NCBI GenBank assembly: GCA_022486585.1
Contig: JAKVKI010000005.1
Coordinates: 19,685 to 83,684, forward strand
DNA: 64,000 bases
Source: Megasphaera sp.
GTDB taxonomy: Bacteria > Bacillota > Negativicutes > Veillonellales > Megasphaeraceae
Reading direction: 5' to 3'
The position numbers and the translations under genes were made by a program. Position 1 is the stretch's first letter; each line of letters opens with the position of its first letter. Of this stretch, positions 62,805-64,000 are shown in pieces. The notes below the pieces were generated by a model. The model was not told the DNA's origin and did not search any database. It saw nothing but the letters and a program-made list of their open reading frames with translations.

Positions 62805-62888
62805 GCGAGTGTGGCGGAATGGCAGACGCACCAGACTTAGGATCTGGCGTCTTACGACGTAAGGGTTCAAATCCCTTCACTCGCACCA
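62805..62888 (+). tRNA. tRNA-Leu (anticodon UAG)
   Basis: GCGAGTG...CACTCGC acceptor stem, loop CTTAGGA, GGTTCAAATCC T-arm, long variable arm, encoded CCA. Confidence 0.97.
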
Positions 62889-62891
62889 TAC

Positions 62892-62933
62892 AAAAAGAGG
62901 CTATGACTGAAAATCAGTTATAGCCTCTTTTTA
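62892..62933 (+). terminator. Terminator after tRNA-Leu
   Basis: AAAAAGAGGCTATGACTGA AAA TCAGTTATAGCCTCTTTTT. Confidence 0.85.
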
Positions 62934-62966
62934 TATAGTGCTTTCTTAACACTTCCATTGATACTG

Positions 62967-63347
62967 CTAATGATCACATTTCTGGCATTGCGTCATACTG
63001 TGTGCCGTATCTTCTTTATAGAAGATACCCGACCATTGGCAAATAGACTGTAAGATTGGTACGGCTGACTTTCCTTTTTCTGTCAGGCTGTATTCTACCC
63101 GCGGCGGGATTTCATCATAGGATGTACGTGTAATCATGGCATCACTCATGAGTTGTTTCAGTGTTGCTGCCAAAACGGCATCAGTAATATTGAACATTTC
63201 ATGGCGAAGTTCACTATACCGCAGTGTGTCCTTTGCTGCAAGGACACAAATAATCCGTGATTTCCACTTACCGCCAAACACTTCCAAACCATATTCCAAG
63301 GGACACCGTATATCTGCTTCCAACTTTTTCTTATACATGCGCATCAT
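62967..63347 (-). CDS. HxlR family transcriptional regulator
   Basis: CPLEYGLEVFGGKWKSRIICVLAAKDTLRYSELRHEM winged helix. Confidence 0.94.
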   Translation of the reverse strand: MMRMYKKKLEADIRCPLEYGLEVFGGKWKSRIICVLAAKDTLRYSELRHEMFNITDAVLAATLKQLMSDAMITRTSYDEIPPRVEYSLTEKGKSAVPILQSICQWSGIFYKEDTAHSMTQCQKCDH

Positions 63348-63368
63348 CTCCTGCGTTCAGTATACGTA

Positions 63369-63390
63369 TACTTGCTCGCATTAGCAAGTA
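63369..63390. promoter_or_regulatory. Candidate HxlR operator
   Basis: TACTTGCT CGCATT AGCAAGTA, 8-bp perfect arms in the divergent intergenic region. Confidence 0.5.
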
Positions 63391-63513
63391 ACTATGTAAA
63401 TTAATAGTTGCTCATCAATTTATTAATATCTTACATTATATGAGCAATCTATTTATACTATAGTCACAGTGATACGAACACTGTACGCCATATCAACCAA
63501 GGAGGAATACACT

Positions 63514-63900
63514 ATGAATGAAGCCGTTATGAATCTTTTAAAAGAACAAATTTGGTATTTAGCCACCTATACGGAGGAACCCAATGCTATCCCCGTTGCC
63601 TTCAAAGACATTACACCTGAAGGCAAACTCGTCGTCGGTGATGTTTTCTTGGATACAACATTGAAAAACATCCAGGCAAATGGCAAGATTGCCGTCTCCG
63701 CCTGCAATGCCAAGACCTTTGAAGGATACCAGATTAAAGGGACTGCTACATACATCACGACCGGCCCCATTGTCGATACATTCAAAAAGATTGTATCCGA
63801 TATGTTCAACGGCGCTTGCACTGCCAAAGGCGCTTTAGTCATTACGCCGGAAAAGATTATCATCACCACGCCTGGTGCCGATAACAAAAAAGAAATCTAA
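63514..63900 (+). CDS. Pyridoxamine 5'-phosphate oxidase-like flavoprotein
   Basis: MNEAVMNLLKEQIWYLATYTEEPNAIPVAFKDIT; split-barrel flavin-binding fold; AGGAGG before ATG. Confidence 0.88.
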   Translation: MNEAVMNLLKEQIWYLATYTEEPNAIPVAFKDITPEGKLVVGDVFLDTTLKNIQANGKIAVSACNAKTFEGYQIKGTATYITTGPIVDTFKKIVSDMFNGACTAKGALVITPEKIIITTPGADNKKEI

Positions 63901-63926
63901 TCGCTATATTTTGTGACCATATAAAT

Positions 63927-63952
63927 AAAGAGCCATAGGGCTCTTTATTTAT
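63927..63952 (+). terminator. Terminator
   Basis: AAATAAAGAGCCATAGGGCTCTTTATTT. Confidence 0.8.
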
Positions 63953-64000
63953 ATATCATATTATATTAGTGTATCTTCTTCAAAATTATTAGATTTAACT

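Overview
The window reads as a compact chromosomal segment of a low-to-mid GC Firmicute, probably a Negativicute such as Megasphaera; the taxon is inferred from gene content and order and was not tested. Almost all of it is core metabolism and information processing: ylqD/khpA/rpsP/ffh/ylxM; ppk1 flanked by two Ppx/GppA-family genes; thiC with a TPP riboswitch; metNI with a SAM-I riboswitch; a recO/CNNM/era/cdd/ybeY/phoH run; nadE; mutY; a two-component system next to folK/folB; queT/queF with a probable preQ1 riboswitch; lepB; a complete F-type ATP synthase operon; wecB and a WecA-like gene; a DUF711/ACT pair; pgm; a long glutamine synthetase; and rpsU/yqeY/hemW/lepA/mnmA/iscS. I saw no CRISPR array, prophage, integron or complete insertion sequence, and no obvious multi-gene unknown defence or biosynthetic system. 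The most interesting signals are subtle. They are: (1) a RAYT/Y1-type HUH transposase-like gene that keeps HxH but has Ser where the catalytic Tyr should be, with a consensus promoter and a perfect 18-bp hairpin just downstream; (2) a transcarbamylase with the carbamoyl-phosphate core but altered SMG and HCLP loops; (3) an ATP synthase c subunit with two carboxylates (Asp29 and Glu62-Ser63); (4) an unassigned structured leader before an ECF S component; (5) a divergent, probably inactive Ppx/GppA paralogue next to ppk1; (6) a TlpA-like lipoprotein with SxxS in place of CxxC; (7) several strong palindromes overlapping promoters (ppx, ylxM, hxlR).
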